Shown: positions 43,819 to 52,886, numbered from the stretch's first letter. The stretch: DNA of 64,000 nt from Herbidospora daliensis (GCF_001570585.1 NZ_BBXF01000005.1:682001-746000), one strand, 5' to 3'. Notes: a model not told the origin generated them from the letters alone. A program made the numbers and translations.

Positions 43819-44220
43819 TCACGCCACCGCGGTTCCTTCGAGTTCGACCAGCTGACCGGGAACGGCCAGCCGCGTCACTCCGAGCATCGTCGTCGCCGGC
43901 GCCGCCCCGGCCGCCCCGAGCCGGGCGGCCAGCACGCCGTAGTGCTGGAAGAGCAGGTCGACGTCGGTCGTGTAGACGTTCAGCCGGACCAGGTCCGGCA
44001 GCGCCATGTCCGCCCCGGCCAGCACCGCCTCGACGTTGTCGAGGCTCAGGGCGAGCTGCCCCGCCATGTCGTCGGAGTGCCGGGGCTTGCCGTCGGCGTC
44101 CATCGCCGTCTGGCCCGACAGGTAGAGGGTCCGGCTCTCGCCGGTGACCAGTTCGCCCTGGTTGAAGCCCAGTTCCAGCGACCACGTCACCGGGTTGACG
44201 GCCGTTCGCCGCAGCGCCAT
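43819..44220 (-). CDS. RidA family protein
   Basis: A 133-residue protein of the YjgF/RidA fold: GFNQGELVTGESRTLYLSGQTAMDADGKPRHSDDMAGQLALSLDNVEAVLAGADMALPDLVRLNVYTTD. Members trim reactive enamines or act on related imines. It converges on the CU044_5270 gene (10 bp between stops) and diverges from the WYL regulator, which may control it. Confidence 0.92.
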   Translation of the reverse strand: MALRRTAVNPVTWSLELGFNQGELVTGESRTLYLSGQTAMDADGKPRHSDDMAGQLALSLDNVEAVLAGADMALPDLVRLNVYTTDVDLLFQHYGVLAARLGAAGAAPATTMLGVTRLAVPGQLVELEGTAVA

Positions 44221-44310
44221 GAGAAGACTCCGTTCGTTCGCGTGGGTACGGTCAGAGCCTCCCGCCGAATCACGACATCCTCTGTCGTGTATTCCTCCTA
44301 AGGTTTCCGT

Positions 44311-45309
44311 ATGCGTGCCGACCGGCTGGTCTCCCTGGTGCTGCTGCTCCGGCGGCACGGCCGGTTGTCCGCGTCGGCGCTGGCCGGGGAGCTGGAGGTG
44401 TCGACCCGCACCGTCCTGCGCGACATCGAGGCGCTGTCGGCGGCGGGGGTGCCGGTCTACGCCGAGAGGGGCCGGCACGGCGGGTTCACGTTGCTGCCCG
44501 GCTTCCGTACCGAGCTCACCGGGTTGACCCCCGACGAGGCCCTCGCGCTGCTGATCGCGGGGTCGCGGCGGGGCGCGCAGGCGTTCGGGCTGGGGTCGGC
44601 GCTGGCGTCGGCGATGCTCAAGGTGGTCGACGCGCTGCCCGACAGCTACCGCGACACCGCCGCCGGGGCGGCCGAGCGGCTGCTCATCGACCCGGAGACC
44701 GATCTGCTGTCGCGGCGGCTGGTCCACGACGAGGCGCCCGACGCCGTCGCCGCGGGGGTGCTGCGCGCGGTGCTCGCCGGGCGCAAGCTGCGCATCCACT
44801 ACGCCGCCGCCGACCAGCGGCCGGAGTGGCGCACCGTCGACCCGATCGGCCTGGTGACCGTGCGCGACCGCGGCTATCTGCTGGCCACGCGGTCGGGCGC
44901 CGACCGCACCTACCGGTTGTCGCGGATCGCGGCCGTCGAGGAGCTCGCCGAAGCGGCCGAGCGGCCCGCGCGCGTCGACCTCGACCGGGCCTGGCAGGAG
45001 CGCGGCACCCGCTTCCGGGCGGGCGGCGACCAGGTCACCGTGCTGGTCCTGCTCGACGCGGCGCGGCGGGAGGAACTGGCCGGCACCGCGCTGGCCGTCA
45101 TCGCCGAGGACGACGAACCCGACGGCCGCCTGCGGCTGGAGGTCTCCTTCCAGGACTCCCGCCACGCCATCTGGGCGTTGTGGCGGCTCGGCGCGGGGGC
45201 CGAAGCCCTGTCGCCGCAGTGGTTGCGCACCGCGCTGCACGAACGCGCCGTCGCACTCGCCGACAGATACGGCTCCGGTACGGCTCCGCCCGCCCGGCCG
45301 CCGGCCTGA
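44311..45309 (+). CDS. WYL-domain transcriptional regulator (YafY type)
   Basis: A 332-residue regulator. The N-terminal winged helix is RLVSLVLLLRRHGRLSASALAGELEVSTRTVLRDIEALSAAGVPVYAERGRHGGFTL. The WYL domain at residues 140-220 includes LRIHYAAADQRPEWRTVDPIGLVTVRDRGYLLA, and a WCX-like C-terminal extension follows. AAGG precedes the ATG by 7 nt. It is divergent from RidA over 90 bp. Confidence 0.92.
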   Translation: MRADRLVSLVLLLRRHGRLSASALAGELEVSTRTVLRDIEALSAAGVPVYAERGRHGGFTLLPGFRTELTGLTPDEALALLIAGSRRGAQAFGLGSALASAMLKVVDALPDSYRDTAAGAAERLLIDPETDLLSRRLVHDEAPDAVAAGVLRAVLAGRKLRIHYAAADQRPEWRTVDPIGLVTVRDRGYLLATRSGADRTYRLSRIAAVEELAEAAERPARVDLDRAWQERGTRFRAGGDQVTVLVLLDAARREELAGTALAVIAEDDEPDGRLRLEVSFQDSRHAIWALWRLGAGAEALSPQWLRTALHERAVALADRYGSGTAPPARPPA

Positions 45310-45327
45310 GCCCGCGCCGAAAACGCG

Positions 45328-45367
45328 TTGCCGCCGGTCTCTCCCGGAACGTATGGTCTTGCGCCCG
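45328..45367 (+). promoter_or_regulatory. Promoter of the MFS gene with probable leaderless start
   Basis: TTGCCG (45328-45333) and TATGGT (45352-45357) are separated by 18 bp and the GTG at 45367 falls at the expected transcription start. No ribosome site is present, which supports a leaderless mRNA. Confidence 0.5.
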
Positions 45368-46605
45368 TGGTCACAGTTGTGGAGCGGGTACTTCCCCGGC
45401 GTCTCGGGCGCGGGTTCCGGTGGTTGCTGGCGTCGAGCTGGCTGACGAACCTGGGCGACGGCATCGCCGCCGCGGCGGGCCCGCTGCTGGTCGCGTCGCT
45501 GACCGACGACCCGCTGATGATCTCGTTGTCAGCGCTGGTGAGCTGGGCGCCGCCGCTGCTGTTCGGCCTCTACGCGGGCGTGTTGTCCGACCGCCACGAC
45601 CGGCGCCGGATCGTGCTGGCCGCGAACGCGGCGCGGGCGCTGGTGCTGATCCTGCTCGTCGTGCTGATGGCGACCGGCCGGGTGACGGTGGAGGCGGCAC
45701 TGGCGCTGCTCGCGCTGCGGGCCGTCGCGGAGGTCTTCGCCGACAACGCGACCGCGACGCTCACGCCGATGCTGGTCGACCGCGACGACCTCGTCGTCGC
45801 CAACGCCCGGCTGGGCACCGGCTTCATCACGCTCAACCAGCTCGCCGGGCCGCCGGTCGGCGCGGCGCTGTTCGGCCTCGGCCTGGCCTGGCCGTTCGCC
45901 GGTCAGCTGCTGCTGGTCGCGGCGGCGATCGTGCTGGTCACCCGCATCACCCTGCCCCCGCAGACCCGCCAGGCCGACGGCCGCAAGCCGAACGCGCTGC
46001 GCGAGCTGGTCGAGGGCTTCCGCTGGACGGCCCGCCACGCCGCCGTCCGGACGCTCGCCCTGACGATCCTGATCTTCAACTTCACCTTCGGCGCGGCCTG
46101 GTCGGTGCTGGTGCTCTACACCCAGGACCAGCTCGGCCTCGGCGCGCTCGGCTTCGGCCTGATGACCACGATCGGCGGCGTCGGCGGCCTGATCGGCACC
46201 GGCCTCTACGGGGCGATCACCCGAAGGGTGAGCCTGGGCGCGCTGATGCGGATCGGGCTCGTCATCGAGACCTTCACCCACCTGGGCCTGGCGCTGACCC
46301 ACTCCCCCTGGGTCGCCGGGGCGATCTTCCTGGTGTTCGGCGCGCACGCGTTCATCTGGGGCACCACCTCGGTCACCGTCCGTCAGCGTGCGGTCCCGGC
46401 CGATCTGCAGGGCCGCGTGGGCAGCGTCAACACCGTCTGCGTGTACGCCGGGCTGGTGGTCGGCTCACTGATCGGCGGCGTGCTGGCCACCCGCTTCGGG
46501 GTCGCGGCCCCGTTCTGGTTCGCGTTCGGCGGCTCGCTAGTGTTCCTGGTGGTGTTGTGGCGGCAGCTCATGCACATCGCCCACGACGACGTACCGGCTA
46601 GTTGA
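45367..46605 (+). CDS. MFS transporter (DHA3, macrolide-efflux-like)
   Basis: A 412-residue protein with about 12 membrane helices. It begins FRWLLASSWLTNLGDGIAAAAGPLLVASLTDDP and has the loop motif LYAGVLSDRHDRRRIVLAANAARALVL, as in MefA/EntS-like exporters. GTG 45367 is chosen over TTG 45328 because the latter lies in the -35. It overlaps the convergent DJ-1 gene by 8 bp. The substrate is unknown. Confidence 0.9.
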   Translation: MVTVVERVLPRRLGRGFRWLLASSWLTNLGDGIAAAAGPLLVASLTDDPLMISLSALVSWAPPLLFGLYAGVLSDRHDRRRIVLAANAARALVLILLVVLMATGRVTVEAALALLALRAVAEVFADNATATLTPMLVDRDDLVVANARLGTGFITLNQLAGPPVGAALFGLGLAWPFAGQLLLVAAAIVLVTRITLPPQTRQADGRKPNALRELVEGFRWTARHAAVRTLALTILIFNFTFGAAWSVLVLYTQDQLGLGALGFGLMTTIGGVGGLIGTGLYGAITRRVSLGALMRIGLVIETFTHLGLALTHSPWVAGAIFLVFGAHAFIWGTTSVTVRQRAVPADLQGRVGSVNTVCVYAGLVVGSLIGGVLATRFGVAAPFWFAFGGSLVFLVVLWRQLMHIAHDDVPAS

Positions 46606-47290
46606 GGACCTTGAGCAGCTGCTCGCCGAGCACCTCCGCCGACGCGGGGTTCTGGCCGGTGAGCAGGTTGTGGTCGACGACCGTGTACGGCTTCCAGGGC
46701 TCGCCCTTGCTGTAGTCGACGCCGAGCGCGATCAGCTCGTCCTCCAGCAACCACCGGGCCTGGGACGCCAGCCCGACGCCGGCCTCCTCCTCGTTGGAGA
46801 ACGCGGTGACCTGGTATCCGGCGAACGGCGACTCGCCGCGCACCCGCGTCGCCAGCAGCGCGGCGGGTCCGTGGCAGACGATGGCGAGCGGCTTGCCCGA
46901 GGCCAGCGCCGCCGTCAGCAGCCGCCCCGCGTCGGGGTCGGCGCACAGGTCCTCCATCGGGCCGTGCCCGCCGGGGCAGTAGACGGCGTCGTAGTCGTCC
47001 AGCCGCGCCTCGGAGAGCCTGATCGGCCGCCGCAGCTCCTCGGCCCGGCGGATGGTGGCCTCCAGGTCGAGCGCCGCCTGCGCGCCGCCCGCCATGTCGG
47101 GCCGCAGGCTCATCATGTCGACGGTCGGGATCACCCCTCGCGGGGTGGCGACGGTGATCTGGTGCCCCGCCTCGGTGAGCAGCCGGTAGGGGGCCGCGAA
47201 CTCCTCGGCCCAGTATCCGGTGGCGTGCCGGGTCCCGTCCTTGAGCGTCCAGTACGACGCCGCGGGCATCATGAAGAGCAACCTGGCCAT
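46598..47290 (-). CDS. DJ-1/PfpI family protein (class I glutamine amidotransferase-like)
   Basis: A 230-residue protein. The nucleophile elbow holds C139-H140 in PLAIVCHGPAALLAT, and the supporting acid lies in GYWAEEFAAPYRLL. YDAVYCPGGHGPMEDL and the C-terminal LLTGQNPASAEVLGEQLLKVL match the Hsp31-like group with glyoxalase III or deglycase-type activity. MARLLFMMP at 47290 is the family start; the frame is open upstream without a ribosome site. Confidence 0.9.
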   Translation of the reverse strand: MARLLFMMPAASYWTLKDGTRHATGYWAEEFAAPYRLLTEAGHQITVATPRGVIPTVDMMSLRPDMAGGAQAALDLEATIRRAEELRRPIRLSEARLDDYDAVYCPGGHGPMEDLCADPDAGRLLTAALASGKPLAIVCHGPAALLATRVRGESPFAGYQVTAFSNEEEAGVGLASQARWLLEDELIALGVDYSKGEPWKPYTVVDHNLLTGQNPASAEVLGEQLLKVLN

Positions 47291-47361
47291 GGGCGAACGC
47301 CCCCCGTCCTGATCGTGGCCTTCACCAGCCACTTTATGCACTTCGTCACATTTGCCGGGGG

Positions 47362-47652
47362 ATGGGGGGCCTGGTTAACGTGGACGGGAGGGACCACCGG
47401 AAGGAGGGGCCCATCGACCGGAAGAGGATCGGCGACAGGTTCTGGGAGACCTTCTCGCCGACGTCCGAACGCCCGCGCAGCGCACTCGGCCTCCGGATGG
47501 TGCTGGCGATCTTCGGGCTGGTCGTCTGCGGCGCCCTGGCGGTCGTCGCCTTCCTGCTCGGCCTCGTGGTGCTGGGCGTCATCATGGCGATCCTGGCGCT
47601 GATCGCCCTCGTCGACCTGGTCGTCGTGGTCCGGCGGCGGCGCGCCGCGTAG
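47362..47652 (+). CDS. Small membrane protein (DUF6343-like), start uncertain
   Basis: Up to 96 residues. Two hydrophobic helices (LRMVLAIFGLVVCGALAVVAFLLGL and VVLGVIMAILALIALVDLVVVV) are followed by RRRRAA. The only ATG (47362) lacks a spaced ribosome site, whereas AAGGAGG at 47401-47407 is 5 nt before an in-frame ATC (47413). A promoter-like TTGCCG-17-TTAACG lies across the ATG, so the mRNA may start after it. The mature protein may thus begin IDRKRIGDRFWE. Function unknown. Confidence 0.6.
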   Translation: MGGLVNVDGRDHRKEGPIDRKRIGDRFWETFSPTSERPRSALGLRMVLAIFGLVVCGALAVVAFLLGLVVLGVIMAILALIALVDLVVVVRRRRAA

Positions 47653-47693
47653 GGGGTGCCGATGTCCCGGGACGGACACCGGCACCCGGCCTG

Positions 47694-48776
47694 TCAGGGC
47701 CTGACCACGCAGCTCATGCCGTTGAGCGTGAAGGCCGTCGGCTCGGGGTTCAGGCCCGTGTGGGAGCCGTTGAAGCCGAGGTTCATCGTCGCGTTCGGCG
47801 CGATCTGGGCGTTCCAGGCGACGTTGCGGGCGGTCACGTGGCGTCCCGACTGCGACCAGTTCGCGTTGTGGCCCGACACGAAGCGCTGACCCGCGTCGGG
47901 GAAGTCGAACTCCAGGCTCCAGATGCTGATGGGCGTCGTGCCGGTGTTCTTCACCGACATCCACACGGCCATGCCGGTCGACCACATCGCGCTGTCGTAG
48001 GAGACCTCACACGGGCCCGCCGTCGGCGTCGGGCTCGGGGTCGGAGTGGGGCTGGGCGACGGGGTGGGCAGGCCCTGCCGGGCCAGGATCGGGGTGGGCG
48101 TCGACGGGGGGCTGACGTTGCCCGCGGCGTCTCTGGCCACCACCGAGTAGGTGTAGTACTGGCCGGTGACCAGGCCGCCCTCGTTGAACATCCGGTACTG
48201 CGTGCCGACGCTGCCGACCTTGATCCAGCCGCCCGAGATCGACTCCCGGTAAATGTCGTAGCCGGTCACGCCCACGTTGTCGGTGGAGGCGTCCCAGCAG
48301 AACGCCGTGCCGGGGAAGTCCCACAGGCAGCCGTCGCGCACGTTCTGCGGCTGGCTCGGCGGCTGGGTGTCGCCCGGTTCGGGCGACGGGGTGGGCGTCT
48401 GCATGCCGGTGGTGGCGGTCAGCGTGATGAACGACGAGGGCGCGCTCACGTTGCCCGACAGGTCACGGGCGACGAGGTAGAAGGAGTAGGCCCGGCCGAG
48501 CGTCAGCCCGCCGACGATGGTGGGGCTGCTCGTGGGCGAGGAGGTCTTCACGAACCCCGTCGAGGTGAGCCGGTACACGTCGTACCCGGCCACCGAGCCG
48601 CTGTCGTCGGTCGAGGGCGTCCAGCAGATGCCGACCATGCCGCCCTGCGAACTCGGCGGCGGGCAGGACATCAGGCCGCCGGGGCGCGACGGCGGGGTCG
48701 TATCGGCCGCGAAGGCCGGGAGCGGGGTGATGATCGCGAGCAGCGCTCCGGCGATCAGGGACATGCGCAGTCTCAT
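47694..48776 (-). CDS. Secreted CBM2 protein with two fibronectin type III domains
   Basis: A 360-residue exported protein. The signal peptide is RMSLIAGALLAIITPLPAFA. Two FnIII domains follow (GYDVYRL and GYDIYRE strands, each ending in a D-SGNVS or D-AAGNVS motif), then a Pro/Thr/Ser linker of repeated PTPSP units, then a family 2 carbohydrate-binding module (CEVSYDSAMWSTGMAVWMSVKNTGTTPI ... GHNANWSQSGRHVTARNVAWN ... FNGSHTG). No catalytic domain is present. It probably attaches to cellulose or chitin, but what it carries or does there is unknown. Confidence 0.92.
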   Translation of the reverse strand: MRLRMSLIAGALLAIITPLPAFAADTTPPSRPGGLMSCPPPSSQGGMVGICWTPSTDDSGSVAGYDVYRLTSTGFVKTSSPTSSPTIVGGLTLGRAYSFYLVARDLSGNVSAPSSFITLTATTGMQTPTPSPEPGDTQPPSQPQNVRDGCLWDFPGTAFCWDASTDNVGVTGYDIYRESISGGWIKVGSVGTQYRMFNEGGLVTGQYYTYSVVARDAAGNVSPPSTPTPILARQGLPTPSPSPTPTPSPTPTAGPCEVSYDSAMWSTGMAVWMSVKNTGTTPISIWSLEFDFPDAGQRFVSGHNANWSQSGRHVTARNVAWNAQIAPNATMNLGFNGSHTGLNPEPTAFTLNGMSCVVRP

Positions 48777-48859
48777 GCCCGGATGCTCCGCCCCGGCTGG
48801 TCGGCAGGCCAGCGAACTCCCCTACGCCGCCGAGGAAGCGCAGGTCGCCTGTGAAACTC

Positions 48860-49600
48860 TCAGCTGCCCGCCCTCACCTGCGCTGATGCCGGTTCGGGCG
48901 GGCCGAGCACGTCGAGGAGGCGACGGGCCGTGTCGGTCACCCGGCTGGCGCCCTTGCGGGCCACCGCCTCGGCCAGCCCCGGCACCTCGCCCCGGGCGCC
49001 CGCGAGCACGGCCGCCTTGACCGCGACGTCGAGCAGGCCGGCCAGCCCGTGGACGGGCCGCCCGCGGCGGCGCAGCAGCAGGGGCAGCGCCTCGGCCAGC
49101 AGCGCCCACGTCTCCCGGTGGGCTCCCGTCAGCACGAGCTCCTCCAGGGCGGGCGTGGCCCGGTTCAGCAGCACGGCGCCCGCCCCGGCCAGTTCGCCCA
49201 GGGCCCAGCCGAAGTCGGGGGCGGCGAGCTCGCCGCGTACGGCCAGGATCTTCATCGCCTCGACGGCGAGGTGCCGTTTCTGGGGATCCTGGTGGCCGAG
49301 CACCATCGTGACGGCGCTCGCCGTCGCGCGGCCGACCGGGCCGCTCCCCTGGACGAGCGCCCGGAGCGCCGACACCCGGGCCCGGTTCGTCCGGACGCCC
49401 GCCGCGAAGCATTCGAGCAGGTGGGCGGCGACCACCTCGCGGTGAGAGGGCAGCACGGTCGGCCACCACCGGATCTCGTCGGAGTAGTGGTTCCAGTCGC
49501 CCGGCCCGAGCGTGCACAACGCGGCGATCGGATCGGCCGACCCGGCGCCGGCCGGCCAGCCGGTGAGGCTGGCGTGCTGTTCGCTCTGACCACCGTTCGA
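48860..49600 (-). pseudogene. DUF6493 gene, 3' part, separated from its 5' part by an insertion
   Basis: About 245 residues (frame open to 49645) match the C-terminal module of the 31358-33256 protein: WWPTVLPSHREVVAAHLLECF, QGSGPVGRATASAVTMVL, EAMKILAVRGELAAPDFGWAL, VAVKAAVLAGARGEVPGLAEAV. There is no credible start: the first residues of the frame (QAWTDVDEARLRTL) are unlike the family. The DUF6493 N-terminal module, on the same strand and in the right order, lies at 56.0-56.9 kb. The gene has been split and its middle lost. Confidence 0.75.
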
Positions 49601-49672
49601 CAGAGTCCTGAGGCGGGCTTCATCAACGTCAGTCCACGCTTGCAAGTTCGGTGACCGCGGATTGAAGGTCGA

Positions 49673-49966
49673 TCACTCTGTTGGGGATCTACTGGCCGGT
49701 GAACGCGTGAATTCTTCTACGACGAGGGCGGAGTTGTCGGTGTCGATCTCCAGCAGGAAAGCGATGATCACCCCGATAATGCTCTGATCATTATCGGGCA
49801 ACTCCTGAACCCACACCGCCCGGCCTTGAAACACCGGCTCACGACCCGGCTGGAACAACGTCACCGGCGACCCTTCAGGCCCGGTGACACGAGCGGAGCT
49901 GAGCACCAGACTCAAGGTGATCAGCGCGTCCGCCCCGGTGACGGCCACCACCCGCTGCCGCTCCAT
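49673..49966 (-). CDS. Hypothetical small protein in the decayed island
   Basis: A possible 97-residue protein (MERQRVVAVTGADALITLSLVLSSARVTG, ending EEFTRSPASRSPTE), with a GTG three codons further upstream as alternative start. No family is recognised. Codon use is less biased than in the flanks, and the surroundings are decayed, so it may itself be a remnant. Confidence 0.4.
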   Translation of the reverse strand: MERQRVVAVTGADALITLSLVLSSARVTGPEGSPVTLFQPGREPVFQGRAVWVQELPDNDQSIIGVIIAFLLEIDTDNSALVVEEFTRSPASRSPTE

Positions 49967-50151
49967 TGACCCCACCCATCCGCCCTGCCCTAACCTCTTG
50001 GGCCGATCCTCAACCCGCGCGCCTGCACGACGTTTACGCGCTCAGCGCTCCGGTGCGGTCACAGACGGCCCGAGTGCCGCGAAACATTCCCCGGCCCCAA
50101 CTCCCCGGGAGCGGCAGGAGCGGCAACTAGCAGATCCGCGCCGTCGCCATG

Positions 50152-50430
50152 CTAGGGAGAAAGCGTGATCTTGACCTTGTGCGTCCGGCCCCGCGAAGCG
50201 CGGGCTCCACATCGCCTCTTACCACCCACGCCTTGAACTGGCCTCGACCTTGGCATCGGCCTTCAACTTCATGGCGAACTCCATCTCGATCGGCCCACCG
50301 TGAACGCGATCTCACCATCGGCGCCGCCCTCGACGACAGCCTCCAGCAGCTCATCGCGCACAACCTGGACCGCCTTGGCCAGCTTGACTCCACCGCTCAA
50401 CTCCCATACCTCGTCACCAGGGGGACCGCG
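50152..50430 (-). pseudogene. Trypco2 (trypsin co-occurring) domain gene, frameshifted
   Basis: On the minus strand the pieces KLAKAVQVVRDELLEAVVEGGADGEIAFTVG, then GPIEMEFAMKLKADAKVEA, then FKAWVVRGDVEPA, then THKVKITLSP-stop are read in successive different frames. Joined, they give one trypco2-type protein of about 95 residues with its normal end at a TAG at 50154. At least three frameshifts are needed. These small domains occur next to trypsin-like proteases and STAND NTPases in bacterial conflict systems. Confidence 0.65.
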
Positions 50431-50599
50431 CCGAACCCGCCCACACATAGCAGGCGAGGTCATCACGGGATCACTCACCGTAAAGCAGACGCCCAGCAAG
50501 TGCCCCAGGCTTCCCTGATCTCCACCGAAGCTCCCGCAATAGCGCCCAGCCATAGAGGATCACCTTGGCTACCATCTCTCTCCACGCTGCCAAAGCCTT

Positions 50600-50914
50600 C
50601 GGCCATCGGCGCAGCGAAGGCCGGGCGTTGGGTACTCCCGGGCTCGCGCTGCGGCAGATGAGGAGTTTGAGGAGGCCATCGACGCCTTCCAGCAAACATG
50701 CATATCTGCCGCGAGACCGCCGACCGGCTCGGCGAAGGCCAGACGTTCAACAACCTCGGGACCGTGCTGGCCGAAATTCAGCGCTTTGAAAAAGCCATCA
50801 ACGCCCACACTTCAGGCCGGGCCGATCTACCGCGAGACCGGCGACCGGCATCGCGAAGACATGGCGTTAAACAACATCGAGCTCACGCTGGGAATAAAGG
50901 GCGCTGACAGATAG
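50600..50914 (+). pseudogene. Tetratricopeptide-repeat gene, 3' fragment with frameshifts
   Basis: Consecutive plus-strand pieces EFEEAIDAFQQT, then HICRETADRLGEGQTFNNLGTVLAEIQRFEKAINAHT, then IYRETGDRHREDMALNNIELTLGIKGADR-stop lie in different frames. They restore the 40-residue TPR unit (EAI-AH---IYRETGDR-GE--ALNNLG-AL) typical of actinobacterial NTPase-TPR signalling proteins. No 5' part or NTPase domain remains. Confidence 0.65.
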
Positions 50915-50946
50915 CCGATCATAGACAGGGTACGCCCACGGCAACC

Positions 50947-50975
50947 CGGACACGCCTGTTTCATAGGCGTGTCCG
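50947..50975 (+). terminator. Hairpin after the TPR remnant
   Basis: CGGACACGCCT (50947-50957) pairs perfectly with AGGCGTGTCCG (50965-50975) around a 7-nt loop, 33 bp after the TPR remnant stop. It is probably the surviving terminator of that gene. Confidence 0.6.
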
Positions 50976-51228
50976 CACAGGAAACAAGCGATTGCTCACC
51001 CGGGGTCTCACCTCGACGTAGTTTTGCGCGATACCACCTATGAAGCAGAACGACTCTTCGGCTCGGTCTGCTCCAGCAGCGGGTGGCCTGGCCCATGTCC
51101 CTCGCCTTTTGCTAGGCGGCGAGGTTGTTCAATCTGGTCAGAGTGTTGGGTCGGTCCCGCACTGATCGTTCGACTTCACGACGGCCGGCAGCAGGCCTCA
51201 GATCGCGGGAGATGCGCCGGGTTTCACA
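50976..51228. other. No gene recognised
   Basis: Between the TPR-remnant hairpin and the PLD-like gene no reading frame with coding character is seen on either strand. There are short inverted repeats (for example CCTCGCC and GGCGAGG near 51100) but nothing assignable. Confidence 0.5.
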
Positions 51229-52092
51229 TCATCTCAGCCGGCGGAGAGAACTTGCCTGCGAGTCTATATATTCAAATATTTGACACAATGAACGAGTTAA
51301 CATTCCTTCCTCGTCGACCAGGATGAGGTCGCCCTCAATTCTAGTTGAGCCGCCCGGTTCTTCCCCCTCAATTGCGAGCTCCATGATCACGATCCTGGCA
51401 TCTATGATAGTTATCGTCATTTTGGGCAGGAATATGGATGATGTCTTAATGGCCGAAGGATATTGCTTGTCCGACTTCTGTACTCGAAGTATCTCCCGGC
51501 AATGACTCTCGAACACTTTGTCATTGGTGGGCGAGCATTCCCACTCAGTCGTTGGGCCATCTTTGAGTTGAATAATTCTCCGATAGCGCAAATAGTGCCC
51601 ATTCGAGTTTCGACGGGTTACGCGTGATGTCAAAATATCATAATAATTCTTCCGCTTCACGCTTTCGAGCGTAAGGGCCGGACCGTAACGCTCGGTTCCT
51701 TCAGACGGCCGATGATCAAGAATCAATATTTCCTTCTCGGCGCGATCAAACAATCGGGCGGCGAAGGTGTACGGATCGGGATCTTCAGTGTTACGGTAAT
51801 TTATAAATTCCCCTCGCAGTCCACCTCGTCGGGAAATAATTTCCAGGAGAGCCATTATTTCTTTGGATCGCCTGTTGTCGTCACGCCGAAAGGCGATTAT
51901 GGCATTGATGATCGCAAGCAGCGAACAGATTGTGATTAGGGATACGGCGATTATTAAGCGGGACGGGTCGTCCAGGATGGGATCTGTTATCTTCCCTAGG
52001 GCTGGCTGAAGAATTAACCCGACCAGAAACGCTATGGTAGCCAGTAGAATCCCAGTGCGCCGCCCCGGCTGAGGTTCTCCGTTCATTGCCAC
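51229..52092 (-). CDS. Two-helix membrane protein with cytosolic PLD-like domain, low-GC
   Basis: A 287-residue intact gene with a GTG start and GGAGG 6 nt upstream; ATG 52086 is an alternative. Residues 12-65 hold two membrane helices (GILLATIAFLVGLILQP and LIIAVSLITICSLLAIINAII), then a basic linker and a soluble domain. That domain has FAARLFDRAEKEILILDHRPSEGTERYG and, after DILTSRVTRRNSNGHYLRYRRIIQL, a strand pattern that recalls phospholipase-D-like sensor or effector domains lacking HKD. A/T-rich codons contrast strongly with the flanks, which indicates horizontal origin. Function unknown; it could be a membrane effector. Confidence 0.65.
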   Translation of the reverse strand: MAMNGEPQPGRRTGILLATIAFLVGLILQPALGKITDPILDDPSRLIIAVSLITICSLLAIINAIIAFRRDDNRRSKEIMALLEIISRRGGLRGEFINYRNTEDPDPYTFAARLFDRAEKEILILDHRPSEGTERYGPALTLESVKRKNYYDILTSRVTRRNSNGHYLRYRRIIQLKDGPTTEWECSPTNDKVFESHCREILRVQKSDKQYPSAIKTSSIFLPKMTITIIDARIVIMELAIEGEEPGGSTRIEGDLILVDEEGMLTRSLCQIFEYIDSQASSLRRLR

Positions 52093-52168
52093 AAAAGTCC
52101 TCCCAGCCTAGTCGCCGCCCGGAGTCAGTACCAGGTCGGCTGGCTAGCTCCTAATGGATTTCGCTCTG

Positions 52169-52782
52169 CTATTGAGGTAGTGGTGGCCCTAATCCGGGTA
52201 GGACGAGCCCGCCGTGGTAGGCGATGACTGGAAAGCGGTCACGCAGCTCCATTTTATGAGGACGCGCCCAACTGTTGCCTCACCTACTTTCAGGGTGGCG
52301 GCTATTTCCTGGTTGGACATGCCGTGGGCGATGTGGATGAGGATTTCGCACTTGCGTGTGGTCAGTGAGCTCATCTTCGCCGGGGTGGGGCTATGAGGGC
52401 CGTGATGAGAGGCGAAGTCCTTGAGGAGTCGGCGGGGGACCGATCGCGCCAGATATCTGTCGCCCGCGGCGCCCGCGCGTAACGCGCTATAGACCACGTC
52501 GCCGATGTTGTACATCGTGAGGATGAGCACCTTGATGGGCCGATCGGCGTCATGGGCGAATCCGCCAAAAGTTACATCCCTGGTGGCCTGGATGCCGTCC
52601 AGTTCGGGCATGCGCACGTCCATCAAGACGACATCAGGTTGAAGCCGGCGGGTAGCCTGTACCGCGTCCAGCCCGCTGCCGCTCACTCCGGCGACCGTGA
52701 TGTCTTCCTCGGCACGAAGCAACATGGCTAGCCCTGCTCTGATCAGCGGCTGATCATCGCAAAGGAGCACCTGAATCGCCAT
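52169..52782 (-). pseudogene. NarL-type response regulator, decayed
   Basis: The receiver half is well preserved (AIQVLLCDDQPLIRAGLAMLLRAEEDITVAGVSGSGLDAV, VVLMDVRMPELDGIQATRDV, VLILTMYN). After SALRAGAAG about 25 residues including the conserved lysine are missing. The helix-turn-helix LTTRKCEILIHIAHGMSNQEIAATLKVGEATVGRVLIK follows, and then a frameshift: the normal end (LRDRF-VIAYHGGLVLPG) is in the next frame down to 52169. The product would not be functional. Confidence 0.72.
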
Positions 52783-52886
52783 GGGCTGCTCCCGGATGTG
52801 GCATGCGGCGAATCCTTGGTCGTAATTGTCCACCTGCGACGGGATCGCGTCGAGCGGGTGCCGCTTTCGGTCACCAAGGGCTTCGG

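Noticed and set aside
48007-48110. Tandem DNA repeat or CRISPR-like array in the CBM2 gene
   Set aside because: The repeats encode the proline/threonine/serine linker (PTPSP units) of the protein and have no spacers.
50149-50661. 170-codon plus-strand ORF in the island
   Set aside because: It runs antisense to the trypco2 remnant and has no coding signature; the minus-strand pieces give the recognisable protein.
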